Assembly: GCA_051867635.1 (NCBI GenBank)
Contig: JBJDYT010000034.1
Span: 1 to 25,806, forward strand
Reading direction: 5' to 3'
Origin: RGIG5472 sp051867635
Lineage (GTDB): Bacteria > Bacillota > Clostridia > Oscillospirales > Oscillospiraceae
Length of the DNA stretch: 25,806 nt
Positions 15,923 to 22,621 of the stretch are shown in pieces; within the stretch, counting starts at the first letter, position 1, and each line of letters starts with the position of its first letter. The notes below the pieces were generated by a model. The model did not search any database. It was not told the origin of the DNA and saw nothing but the letters and a program-made list of their open reading frames with translations. Both the position numbers and the translations under genes were made by a program.

Positions 15923-16426
15923 ATGCATGACGAGCTGACGAAGAAGGATATCGAGAAGATGGAGGAGGAGCTGCGCTACCGCCGCTGCGAGCTGATGCCG
16001 GAGCTGCTGGAGGAGGTCAAGCGCACCCGGGCCTTCGGCGACCTCAGCGAGAACTTCGAGTATAAGGAGGCCAAGCGGGCCAAGAACAAGAACGGCAGCC
16101 GCATCCGCTATCTGGAGAACATGATCAAGACCGCGAAGATCATTTCCGAGGAGTCGAAGGCCGACGAGGTGGGCCTGTACGACAGGGTGGGGGTCCGCAT
16201 GGTGGAGAGCGGCAAGACTCTGAGCATCCAGCTGGTGACCACCCTCCGCACGGACCCGCTCCACGGCATCGTGAGCAAGGAATCCCCCTTCGGCAAGGCC
16301 GTGCTGGGCCTGCACGTGGGGGACCGGGCGGAGGTGCAGGCCAGCCCCACCGTGCGCTACACGGTGGAGATCCTCTCCATCGAGAAGGCGGAGGACGACG
16401 GCTCCATCCCCATCCGGGAATACTGA
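15923..16426 (+). CDS. greA: GreA-family transcription elongation factor
   Basis: Cleavage factor that rescues backtracked RNA polymerase by stimulating transcript cleavage through the secondary channel. It has 167 residues, slightly longer than the usual 157. The N-terminal coiled coil (about 1-75) holds the tip acidic pair D40 and E43 in GDLSENFEYKEAK, equivalent to the catalytic pair of E. coli GreA. The C-terminal FKBP-like domain (about 85-160) has DRVGV, GIVSKESPFGKAVLG and HVGDRAEV. The ATG at 15923 has GGAGGAG upstream and a promoter close by; the open frame reaching far upstream is a GC-driven extension. The coiled-coil half is somewhat unusual (MPELLEEVKRTRAFG), so this may be a paralogue rather than the only GreA of the genome. 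Confidence 0.9.
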   Translation: MHDELTKKDIEKMEEELRYRRCELMPELLEEVKRTRAFGDLSENFEYKEAKRAKNKNGSRIRYLENMIKTAKIISEESKADEVGLYDRVGVRMVESGKTLSIQLVTTLRTDPLHGIVSKESPFGKAVLGLHVGDRAEVQASPTVRYTVEILSIEKAEDDGSIPIREY

Positions 16427-16434
16427 ACCGGGCA

Positions 16435-16467
16435 AAGCGCCCGCGCGGAGACGCGCGGGCGTTTTTT
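16435..16467 (+). terminator. intrinsic terminator of greA
   Basis: 10-bp stem (16438-16447 with 16452-16461), GAGA tetraloop and six T (16462-16467). Confidence 0.93.
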
Positions 16468-16483
16468 CGCGCCGCGCCCGCCC

Positions 16484-16512
16484 TTGCGGGGGCAGGAGGG
16501 ACGGTGTACAAT
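16484..16512 (+). promoter_or_regulatory. promoter of the XRE/small membrane protein operon
   Basis: TTGCGG (16484-16489), 17-nt spacer, TACAAT (16507-16512). The leader to the ATG at 16613 is about 95 nt; no riboswitch-like fold was recognised in it. Confidence 0.6.
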
Positions 16513-16612
16513 AGAAAAAGCCCGGATGCAACGGCCGGTTGCGGGATTGACGGCGGGGCTTGCTGGCCTGCGCCCGGCGGACGGGGTATGCTGTCAGCAG
16601 GAGGAAAGAGCT

Positions 16613-17065
16613 ATGCTGCCGGAACAGATCTATACGCTGCGAAGAAAACAGGGACTTTCCCAGGAGCAGTTGGCGGAGAAGCTGGGCGTCTCGAGACAGA
16701 CCGTCTCCAAGTGGGAGACGGGGGCCTCCACGCCGGATCTGCCGAAGCTGCTGGCCCTCAGCGAGTGCTTCGGCGTCTCCCTGGACGAGCTGGCCGCCGG
16801 ACAGCCTGCCGCTCCCGGAACGGAGCGGGAGGCGCCGCAGGCCGCCGCGCCCGCCGGCGGGAGGACTGCGGGGCTGGTGCTGGCGCTGCTGGGAGCCGCC
16901 GTGCTGCTGCTCACGGGCGTGCTGCTTATCCTGCTGCCGGGCGCGGCGGAGACGCTGAACGCCTCCTCCGCCGTGACGCTGAACGGCTCCGGAATGCTGT
17001 TTCTGCTGGGCGTTTTGTGTCTTGCGGCGGGGGCGCTTCTCCTCCTTCGAAAACCAAGAGGATGA
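16613..17065 (+). CDS. XRE-family regulator with two transmembrane helices
   Basis: Protein of 150 residues. The N-terminal Cro/C1 helix-turn-helix (about 4-62) has LSQEQLAEKLGVSRQTVSKW followed by STPDLPKLLALS, a very typical Firmicute SinR/Xre pattern. A Pro/Ala-rich linker (about 64-83) leads to two hydrophobic spans (about 86-110 and 125-146). The ATG has AGGAGG at 8-nt spacing. The next gene starts 9 nt after the stop, so the two are co-transcribed. The membrane part suggests it senses an envelope condition or the neighbouring small membrane protein, but no target is evident. Confidence 0.87.
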   Translation: MLPEQIYTLRRKQGLSQEQLAEKLGVSRQTVSKWETGASTPDLPKLLALSECFGVSLDELAAGQPAAPGTEREAPQAAAPAGGRTAGLVLALLGAAVLLLTGVLLILLPGAAETLNASSAVTLNGSGMLFLLGVLCLAAGALLLLRKPRG

Positions 17066-17074
17066 GGTGACAGT

Positions 17075-17311
17075 ATGAAAAAAGCCAAGCTGTGGAGCCG
17101 GGTCTTCACCGTGCTGGCGCTGGCGCTGTCCCATACCATGTGCGCGGCGGTGGCCTATGAGTACTGCGCGCTGGACTGGAGCGGCCGCTATGCCTTGACC
17201 AGCTTCCCGCCCTCCGCGGCGTTCCTGCTGGCGGTCCCCTGCGGCTGCGGGATACTGCTCTGCGCGCTGCTGGCCCTCTTTTTCCACAGACGGGCGAAGC
17301 AGGGGACGTGA
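17075..17311 (+). CDS. small two-helix membrane protein, unknown function
   Basis: 78 residues. The first hydrophobic span is about residues 8-28 and the second about 46-70, with a polar loop (CALDWSGRYALTSFPP) between and a basic tail (FHRRAKQGT). It carries six cysteines (C23, C31, C56, C58, C63 and so on), an unusual density for such a short protein. It has GAGGTGA upstream and is coupled to the membrane-bound XRE gene, so it may be its partner or regulatory target. I do not recognise a family. Confidence 0.75.
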   Translation: MKKAKLWSRVFTVLALALSHTMCAAVAYEYCALDWSGRYALTSFPPSAAFLLAVPCGCGILLCALLALFFHRRAKQGT

Positions 17312-17318
17312 AAGGCGC

Positions 17319-17364
17319 AAAAAAACGTCCCCGCGGGTTTTCCCGCGGAGGCGTTCCGTTTTTT
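17319..17364. terminator. bidirectional terminator, strongest for the GNAT gene
   Basis: Stem of 13 pairs (17325-17337 with 17342-17354, one mismatch and one G-U), TTTT loop. On the minus strand it runs directly into seven T (A-tract 17319-17325). On the plus strand six T follow after four bases (17359-17364). Confidence 0.85.
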
Positions 17365-17402
17365 CTGCGCCCGACGCTGGGCGCGGTCAGACCGTCCGGG
17401 CC

Positions 17403-17837
17403 TCAGCCGTCCCTCTCCATGATATACCGCGTGCCGCCGGCCTCCCGTATGACCCGGAAACCCAGCCGCTCGTACAGGGCCACGGCCCGGCGGTTTTTCC
17501 TGAACACATAGAGGAAGACGGGGGTCCCGGCCGCCGCGCAGCACTTCTCGATGACCGCCGTGCCGATCCCCCTGCCCCGCCATTCCGGAAACACGTAGAG
17601 GTCGTCCAGCTCCGTTTTTCCCTCGGCGGCATGGATGCGGCAGTAGCCGGCCTTCTGCCCGTCCGCCATCACGCAGAGGTATTCTCCGATGTGGCCGTCG
17701 ACCTTCCGGCGCACCCAATCCAGGACCTTTTCATAGTCGATGGCCTGCAGATCTTCGTAGCGGTCGATCAGCTCCTTGCTGAAGGCAAAGACGGCGTCTG
17801 CGTCGGCTTCCCGCGCCGGCTCGTAGGTGAGCTTCAT
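17403..17837 (-). CDS. GNAT-family N-acetyltransferase
   Basis: Acetyl-CoA-dependent acetyltransferase of 144 residues, cytosolic. The acetyl-CoA pyrophosphate-binding motif RGRGIGTA (R/Q-x-x-G-x-G/A) is at 87-94, preceded by the strand DDLYVFPEW (78-86). It is followed by the motif B segment RRAVALYERLGF (about 115-126) and a C-terminal strand GTRYIMERD. The substrate cannot be deduced; small GNATs of this type acetylate amines, amino sugars or protein N-termini. The ATG has GGAGGG upstream and a good promoter. It is divergent from the unknown membrane protein gene. Confidence 0.9.
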   Translation of the reverse strand: MKLTYEPAREADADAVFAFSKELIDRYEDLQAIDYEKVLDWVRRKVDGHIGEYLCVMADGQKAGYCRIHAAEGKTELDDLYVFPEWRGRGIGTAVIEKCCAAAGTPVFLYVFRKNRRAVALYERLGFRVIREAGGTRYIMERDG

Positions 17838-17866
17838 CCTGAACCCTCCCCGTTTTGTTTTTTCCC

Positions 17867-17895
17867 ATTATACCACAGCGGAAAAGACCTGGAAA
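17867..17895 (-). promoter_or_regulatory. promoter of the GNAT gene
   Basis: On the minus strand TTTCCA (17890-17895), 17-nt spacer and a consensus TATAAT (17867-17872). Confidence 0.75.
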
Positions 17896-17901
17896 TCCCC
17901 C

Positions 17902-17930
17902 TTGTACTTTTTGGAAAAATGCACTATATT
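17902..17930 (+). promoter_or_regulatory. promoter of the unknown membrane protein gene
   Basis: TTGTAC (17902-17907), 17-nt spacer, TATATT (17925-17930). Its -35 lies only 6 bp from the -35 of the divergent GNAT promoter, so the two promoters are back to back. Confidence 0.7.
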
Positions 17931-17989
17931 GGTAAAAAACGCTGCGAAAGGCGGCGGACCGGCGGCTGCGCCGGCAAGGAGGGAGAAAG

Positions 17990-18640
17990 ATGGACAAGCG
18001 GGTGAAGCGGGGCATCGTCACGGCGGCGGTGGCCGCGGGGATGCTGACCAATGCCGCCGCGGACGACGCGGCGGAGCTGCTGGCGCCGGAGCTTTCCCCG
18101 GACGGGCATATCCTCACCGTTTCCGCGGGGGAGATGCCGGATTACGCGGTGTATCTGGACGAGGACGAGGAGCTGCGGGGCATGGACCGCGTCCGGGCCT
18201 GGATGCTGAAGCTGCCGCTGGCAGTGCGCGCATTGGTGCTGCTGCCCCTCTGGGCGGTGGGCGAGGTGTGCTTCGCCGCGGCGGGGGTGCTGTCGGCGGG
18301 CCTCGCCACGGCGCCGGGCCAGTTTCTGCTGTCCCTCGCGGCGCAGCTGGGCCTGCTGCTGGGGGTCTTCGCCCTGACCTATAAGCTCATCTTCCCCCAC
18401 ACCCCGGTGAAGGAGCTGCTGGGCAAAAAGCGCTTCCCCTGGCTGCTGGGGGCGGCCTTCGCCGTATCCGTGGCGGACTTCGCCCTGGGGATGACGGTGG
18501 AGCAGTGGCCGCTGCTCCGTCTGGCGCTGCTGGCCATGGCGGGCTTCGGCGTGCTGTCGCTGCTCTGGACGCGGCTCTGCGGCCACCTCAAGGGACCGGC
18601 GCGGCGGCGCAAGCGTCTGGAATACACTTTTGAGCCCTGA
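17990..18640 (+). CDS. polytopic membrane protein of unknown function
   Basis: 216 residues and no recognised family. The first 26 residues (basic start, then TAAVAAGMLTNAAA) look like a weak signal or amphipathic segment. An acidic, probably exposed stretch with YLDEDEELRG follows (about 27-66). Four hydrophobic spans lie at about 74-102, 107-130, 147-166 and 172-192, ending in a basic tail (ARRRKRLEY). The start has AGGAGGG upstream and a good promoter. The HAD gene starts 34 nt after the stop with no terminator between, so co-transcription is likely. The role is unknown. Confidence 0.75.
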   Translation: MDKRVKRGIVTAAVAAGMLTNAAADDAAELLAPELSPDGHILTVSAGEMPDYAVYLDEDEELRGMDRVRAWMLKLPLAVRALVLLPLWAVGEVCFAAAGVLSAGLATAPGQFLLSLAAQLGLLLGVFALTYKLIFPHTPVKELLGKKRFPWLLGAAFAVSVADFALGMTVEQWPLLRLALLAMAGFGVLSLLWTRLCGHLKGPARRRKRLEYTFEP

Positions 18641-18674
18641 GCGGCCCGGGGAGATACACAGGAGGGGACGCAGC

Positions 18675-19415
18675 GTGAAAAGACCCGCCATGATCCTCTT
18701 TGACCTGGGGCGCACCCTGCTGTATGAGCCGGACTTTGACCCGGCCCGGGGAGACGCCGCGTTATGTCAATTCATTACCAAAAATCCCAACGGCTGCACC
18801 CTGCAGGATGTCCGGCGGGAGATGGAGGCTGTGTTCCGGGAGCTGGACGAGGTCACGAAAGTCCTGCACTATGACATCCCCTGCGCCACGGGCTGCCGGC
18901 TGGCCCTGGAGCACTTGGGGATCGAGCTGTCCCTGACGCCGCTGGAGCGGGAGATCGTGTTTCACAACGCCGCCTCTCCCGGCGCAGTGGTCCCCTGGGC
19001 GGGCGAGATGCTGGACTATCTGAACGAAGCCGGCGTCCGGACCGGGGTCGTCAGCAACAACGGCTGGTCCGGAGAGGCGCTGCGGGAGCGGGTGGACAGG
19101 CTGCTGCCCCAAAACCGCTTTGAGTTCATCCTTTCCTCCTGCGATTATCTGCTGCGCAAGCCGGATAAGCGCCTGTTTGAGATCGCGCTGCAAAAGGCGC
19201 GGCTTCCCGCGGCGGCGGTCTGGTACTGCGGCGACAGCGTTCCGGCGGACGTCTGCGGCGCCCATAACGCGGGGCTGTTCCCGGTGCTTTTCGAGGGAGA
19301 GATCCCCATCGGGAACTCCTTCGACCGAAGAAGCGAAGCGCCGCCGGTCGATTTTGAATACCTGCATATCCACGATTGGCGGGAGCTGATGGAAGCGTTG
19401 CAGAGCCTTTCGTAG
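18675..19415 (+). CDS. HAD-superfamily hydrolase-like protein with altered motif I
   Basis: 246 residues from a GTG start (GGAGGGG 7 nt upstream; the next ATG at 18690 is too far from it). Haloacid-dehalogenase fold: motif I FDLGRTL with nucleophile D10, a helical cap (about 20-100), motif II VVSNNG with S127, motif III K162 in RKPDKR, and motif IV CGDSVPADVCG with D187 and D192. In standard HAD phosphatases motif I is DxDxT; here the second Asp, the general acid/base, is Gly (position 12). Phosphatase activity may therefore be altered, although HAD members with other residues there are known. It probably shares a transcript with the membrane protein upstream. The substrate is unknown. Confidence 0.87.
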   Translation: MKRPAMILFDLGRTLLYEPDFDPARGDAALCQFITKNPNGCTLQDVRREMEAVFRELDEVTKVLHYDIPCATGCRLALEHLGIELSLTPLEREIVFHNAASPGAVVPWAGEMLDYLNEAGVRTGVVSNNGWSGEALRERVDRLLPQNRFEFILSSCDYLLRKPDKRLFEIALQKARLPAAAVWYCGDSVPADVCGAHNAGLFPVLFEGEIPIGNSFDRRSEAPPVDFEYLHIHDWRELMEALQSLS

Positions 19416-19439
19416 GAGAACTTGCTTTTAAAACAAAAG

Positions 19440-19471
19440 ACAGGGCGCGGCTTCCAGCCGCGCCCTGTTTT
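19440..19471. terminator. bidirectional terminator between HAD and WapI-like genes
   Basis: 12-bp stem (19440-19451 with 19457-19468), 5-nt loop TTCCA. T-rich runs lie on both exits: TTTTG on plus, and CTTTTGTTTTAAAAG on minus just beyond the stem. Confidence 0.88.
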
Positions 19472-19478
19472 GTGATGT

Positions 19479-19925
19479 TCAGCCTTTTTTCTCCGGGAAG
19501 GCCCGGGCGGCCTCGTCCACCTCCTCGATGAGAGCCTTCAGCCCCTCGTCGTCCAAAAAGCACTCCACGCCGAAGCTCTCCCAGCGGTCCTCGGCCACCA
19601 GCATGGCGAAGGCGGCGTAGACCAGGTACCGCCCCAGGCCCACGGCCTCCGCCGTGACCTCGAAGAAGGGGTCGTTAAACTCGCTTTCGTAGGTGTCCCG
19701 CACGCCGGCGGCCAGGAGCTTCAGCCCGGCGGAGAGGGCCAGCAGTTCCCCCGTCAGCAGGCAGCTGTTTTCAAAGCTGCGCTCGGCCTTACCCTCCCGG
19801 TACACGCCCCGCAGCACCAGCCAGTTGGCGTCGTAGTCGTACTCCTCCGCGTTCCCCGTGCGCTCGGGGAACTCGTAGTCCTGCACGGTGATGGTCAGGG
19901 ACTTTTCCTCATTGGCAAATCGCAT
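19479..19925 (-). CDS. small acidic protein, possibly WapI-family immunity-like
   Basis: 148 residues, soluble and acidic. The pattern resembles WapI-type immunity proteins: strand LTITVQDYEFPE (10-21), then YDANWLVLRG (31-40) and SFENSCLLTGELLALS (50-65), followed by alternating strands and a C-terminal helix (about 125-145). WapI proteins neutralise contact-dependent WapA tRNase toxins, but no toxin gene is in the window. The match is from memory of the family and should be treated as tentative. The start lies 3 nt beyond the ksgA stop, and its ribosome site (AGGAGGT) lies in the last ksgA codons, so the two are translated from one message. Confidence 0.55.
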   Translation of the reverse strand: MRFANEEKSLTITVQDYEFPERTGNAEEYDYDANWLVLRGVYREGKAERSFENSCLLTGELLALSAGLKLLAAGVRDTYESEFNDPFFEVTAEAVGLGRYLVYAAFAMLVAEDRWESFGVECFLDDEGLKALIEEVDEAARAFPEKKG

Positions 19926-19928
19926 TGG

Positions 19929-20795
19929 TCATACCTCCTGCAACAGCGCGCCGAGCCGCTCGCTCAGCGCCGCGAATTCCTGAATATCCATCCGCTCGCC
20001 CCGGATGTCCGCCGCGAGGCCGCAATCGGCGATGGCGGCGGCGAGCTGGTCCTTCGTCAGCTCCCCGAAGCCCCCGGCGAGACTGTTCAGCAGCGTTTTG
20101 CGCCGCATGGCGAAGGCGGCGCGGACGGTGCGGTGAAACAGCGCCTCGTCCTTCACCTCGGCGGCGGGGGTTTCCCGCATGCGGCAGCGCAGCACCGAGG
20201 AGGTCACCTTGGGCCGGGGGACGAAGCAGGTGTTCGGCACGTCGAAGAGCTTTTCCGGTTCGGTGTAGAACTGCATGAACACGGAGAAGGCGCCGTACTC
20301 CGCCGTGCCGCTTTTCGCGCAGATGCGCTCCGCCACCTCCTTCTGGATGAGCACCGTGAGAGAGGCAAAGCAGCCCGCCCGCACCAGGGCCGTCAGGGCC
20401 GGGGTGGTGATGTTGTAGGGCAGGTTCGCGCAGACCAGGGGGGTCAGGCCGGAGAACTCCCGGGCCGCCAGGGCGGGAAGGTCGGTCTTCAGCACGTCGC
20501 CGGGGATCAGGGTGAAGTTGGGGAAATCCGCCATGGTCTCCTCCAGCACCGGCAGCAGGGTCTTGTCCAGCTCTACCGACGCCACCTTGCCCGCTATGCG
20601 GCACAGCTCCTGGGTCAGCGTGCCGATGCCGGGGCCGATCTCCAGCACGCCGCAGCCTTCGTCCGCGCCGGAGGCGGCGGCGATGGCCTGGGGCACGGCG
20701 GGATCGGTGAGAAAATTCTGCCCCATGGATTTGGAGAAATGGAAGCCGTGGCGCGCCAGCAGCTCCCGTATCACGTTCAGATCACAAAGCTCCAT
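19929..20795 (-). CDS. ksgA: 16S rRNA (adenine1518-N6/adenine1519-N6)-dimethyltransferase
   Basis: Dimethylates two adjacent adenines in the 3' terminal hairpin of 16S rRNA, a late step of 30S subunit assembly; its loss gives kasugamycin resistance. It has 288 residues, the normal length. KSMGQNFLTD (22-31) is the family N-terminal signature, EIGPGIGTLTQEL (52-64) the SAM-binding loop, VELD (74-77) the ribose-binding acid, and NLPYN (124-128) the catalytic motif IV. FVPRPKVTSSV and AFAMRRKTLLN in the second half are also typical. The ATG at 20795 has AAGGAG 7 nt upstream; the longer frame runs into the promoter. It is divergent from the TSUP gene, and the last codons carry the ribosome site for the next gene. 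Confidence 0.97.
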   Translation of the reverse strand: MELCDLNVIRELLARHGFHFSKSMGQNFLTDPAVPQAIAAASGADEGCGVLEIGPGIGTLTQELCRIAGKVASVELDKTLLPVLEETMADFPNFTLIPGDVLKTDLPALAAREFSGLTPLVCANLPYNITTPALTALVRAGCFASLTVLIQKEVAERICAKSGTAEYGAFSVFMQFYTEPEKLFDVPNTCFVPRPKVTSSVLRCRMRETPAAEVKDEALFHRTVRAAFAMRRKTLLNSLAGGFGELTKDQLAAAIADCGLAADIRGERMDIQEFAALSERLGALLQEV

Positions 20796-20835
20796 TGGCC
20801 GTCTCCTTTTTGGGATGGATTCGCTTACCTCTGCC

Positions 20836-20864
20836 ATTATAGCGGAAGCGCTTGCATTTTGCAA
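20836..20864 (-). promoter_or_regulatory. promoter of ksgA
   Basis: On the minus strand TTGCAA (20859-20864), 17-nt spacer, consensus TATAAT (20836-20841). Confidence 0.75.
20843..20856. promoter_or_regulatory. CcpA cre-like site inside the ksgA promoter
   Basis: CGGAAGCGCTTGCA matches 12 of 14 positions of the catabolite-responsive element consensus TGWAARCGYTWNCW, with the AAGCGCTT core intact. It lies in the spacer of the ksgA promoter and upstream of the divergent TSUP gene. It could also be a chance palindrome. Confidence 0.35.
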
Positions 20865-20947
20865 AAAAATTTGTTTTAATAATACGACTCATCCGCTGCG
20901 GGGCGGCAAGGCCCCGGCAAAAACGAAAGAGAAAACGGAGGCGCCCC

Positions 20948-21721
20948 ATGGACGAATTCCTCAGGACCTGTCTCATCGTCTGCCCGTTGGTGTTTCTCGC
21001 CGCCTTTGTGGACGCGGTGGCGGGGGGCGGCGGACTCATCTCCATCCCGGCCTATCTTCTGGCCGGCGTGCCCACCCATATGGCCCTGGGGACCAACAAG
21101 GTGGTCAACGGCGTGGGGACGGGCTGCGCCGCGTGGAAGTATTTCCGCAGCGGCCGCATCCGCCTCACCGTGGCGGTCACGGCGGCCGTGACGGCCCTGG
21201 CGGGCTCCGCCCTGGGCACAAAGCTGGCGCTGCGCCTCCCGGCGGCGCTGCTGCAGCGGCTGCTGCTGGCCATCCTGCCGGCGGTGGCGCTGTTCCTGGC
21301 GCTGAAGAAGGACTTCGGCCGGGAGGACAGGCGGCGGGAGGAGCCCCTCTCCCGGGGCCGCACCGTGGCTCTCAGCGCCGCGGTGGGCTTCCTCATCGGC
21401 GGGTACGACGGGCTGTTCGGCCCCGGCACGGGGACGTTCATGATCATGGCCTTCACGCTGCTGCTGGGGCTGGACCTGCTCACGGCCTCCGGCTGCGCCA
21501 AGGTGGGGAACCTGGCCTCCAACGTGGCCTCGGCCCTGGTGTACATCTCCAGCGGGAACGTGTACTGGCGGCTCTGCGTCCCCGCCGTCTGCTGCTCCGT
21601 CCTGGGCGGCGTGCTGGGGGCGCGCTTCGCCGTGCGGGGCGGCGCGGCCCGGGTGCGGTGGATGATCTTCGTGGTGCTGGGACTGCTGTTTATCAAGCTG
21701 CTCTGGGAGCTGCTGGCGTAG
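20948..21721 (+). CDS. TSUP family (TauE/SafE) membrane transporter
   Basis: Polytopic permease of 257 residues. Family members export or import small sulfur or organic anions such as sulfite, sulfoacetate or thiosulfate. The two repeated signature loops are present: AGGGGLISIPAYLL (25-38) and GGYDGLFGPGTGTF (151-164), each followed by the THMALGTNK/TASGCAKVGNLASN type segment of its half. About eight hydrophobic spans are visible, with a charged cytoplasmic loop (about 120-137) between the halves. The ATG at 20948 has GGAGG 6 nt upstream; the longer frame begins inside the ksgA promoter. A weak promoter (TTGCAT at 20853, TTTAAT at 20875) may overlap the ksgA promoter. The substrate is unknown. 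Confidence 0.9.
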   Translation: MDEFLRTCLIVCPLVFLAAFVDAVAGGGGLISIPAYLLAGVPTHMALGTNKVVNGVGTGCAAWKYFRSGRIRLTVAVTAAVTALAGSALGTKLALRLPAALLQRLLLAILPAVALFLALKKDFGREDRRREEPLSRGRTVALSAAVGFLIGGYDGLFGPGTGTFMIMAFTLLLGLDLLTASGCAKVGNLASNVASALVYISSGNVYWRLCVPAVCCSVLGGVLGARFAVRGGAARVRWMIFVVLGLLFIKLLWELLA

Positions 21722-21759
21722 CGGCCGCGCGGGGCCCCGTCGGACTTCCCCTGTACCGC

Positions 21760-21787
21760 TTGCATTTTTTGGGAAAAACTGTATAAT
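21760..21787 (+). promoter_or_regulatory. promoter of the cyclase-like gene
   Basis: TTGCAT (21760-21765), 16-nt spacer, consensus TATAAT (21782-21787), 33 nt before the ATG. The gene thus has its own promoter. Confidence 0.7.
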
Positions 21788-21820
21788 CCTCTTACACAAA
21801 AAGAGGGCAGGTGGATACAA

Positions 21821-22585
21821 ATGGGGAAGGGGATCGTCATAAACATCCCGCCGATGGAACAGCCAAAGACCTACGCGATCGCATATCTTGATCTGCTTGG
21901 CACTACCTCAAAGATCAGCAACGACGAAAAGGGGCTGTACTTAAACCGGCTGCGCGCGATTTACAACATGGCGGTTCAATATAGCGAAAACGAAGCGCTT
22001 GCCAAATCATGCTACAGCGGTATTCAAACAAAGATATTCTCCGACAACATCATCATGGCGATCCCGCTGGCGTCTGACGATGATGCCGCTGGAGTCAGCT
22101 GCCTGCTCAGTTTTGCGGCGATTTTTCAAAACTATGCCGCTGTGCTGGAAAACTGGCTGGTGCGGGGCGGCGTCACCATCGGCAGCCTGTTTTTGGACAG
22201 GATGCTGGTCTGGGGCTCCGGATTGGTAAGAGCCTATGAATTGGAGGACCATATCGCCATATATCCGCGCATTGTCATTGATCGAAATGTCTTGCGCCTG
22301 TGCGGGACGGAAAGCGGCTATTTCCGCCAGGACATGGACGGCCAGTTTTATCTGGATTTTTTATCCTTTATGAGATATCGGGACGCCGAAGGCAGGGATG
22401 ATTTCGTGCCCGCCATGCAGCGGAACTTCCGGGGATTGCTGGCAGAGATACGCAAGCCAGACGGGGGATACGCTGAAAGGCCGTACCAAAAACTTCAGTG
22501 GTACAAAAATTATATCAACGCATGGTACAGGGAAAGGCATCCGGATGTGGAACTTCCGCCGGTTGACGAGGCGGCTTTAAGCTGA
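21821..22585 (+). CDS. divergent class III nucleotide cyclase-like protein
   Basis: 254-residue soluble protein whose motif order follows class III nucleotidyl cyclases. A first metal Asp candidate is D24 in AYLDLLGTT, the place of DIVGFT. The second is D75 in TKIFSDNIIMA (70-80), the place of KTIGDAYMA. RGGVTIGSLF (115-124) takes the place of RIGINTGPV, and VWGSGLVRAYELED (130-143) the place of VWGDTVNVASRMES. A C-terminal extension of about 75 residues (LQWYKNYINAWYRER near 225-239) is unfamiliar. No membrane or GGDEF features are seen. Pycsar anti-phage cyclases, which make cCMP or cUMP, share this fold, but no TIR or membrane effector adjoins. GC and codon choice are visibly less GC-rich than in neighbours (AAA, ATA, TTG, TTT codons), suggesting transfer. 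AGGTGG lies upstream of the ATG. Confidence 0.6.
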   Translation: MGKGIVINIPPMEQPKTYAIAYLDLLGTTSKISNDEKGLYLNRLRAIYNMAVQYSENEALAKSCYSGIQTKIFSDNIIMAIPLASDDDAAGVSCLLSFAAIFQNYAAVLENWLVRGGVTIGSLFLDRMLVWGSGLVRAYELEDHIAIYPRIVIDRNVLRLCGTESGYFRQDMDGQFYLDFLSFMRYRDAEGRDDFVPAMQRNFRGLLAEIRKPDGGYAERPYQKLQWYKNYINAWYRERHPDVELPPVDEAALS

Positions 22586-22621
22586 AGTCCCCTTTTTCTG
22601 CCTGTTTTTCACCCCGCATAC

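Noticed and set aside
16513..16612. riboswitch or attenuator in the 95-nt leader of the XRE operon
   Set aside because: No recognisable riboswitch core, no terminator/antiterminator pair and no T-tract were seen.
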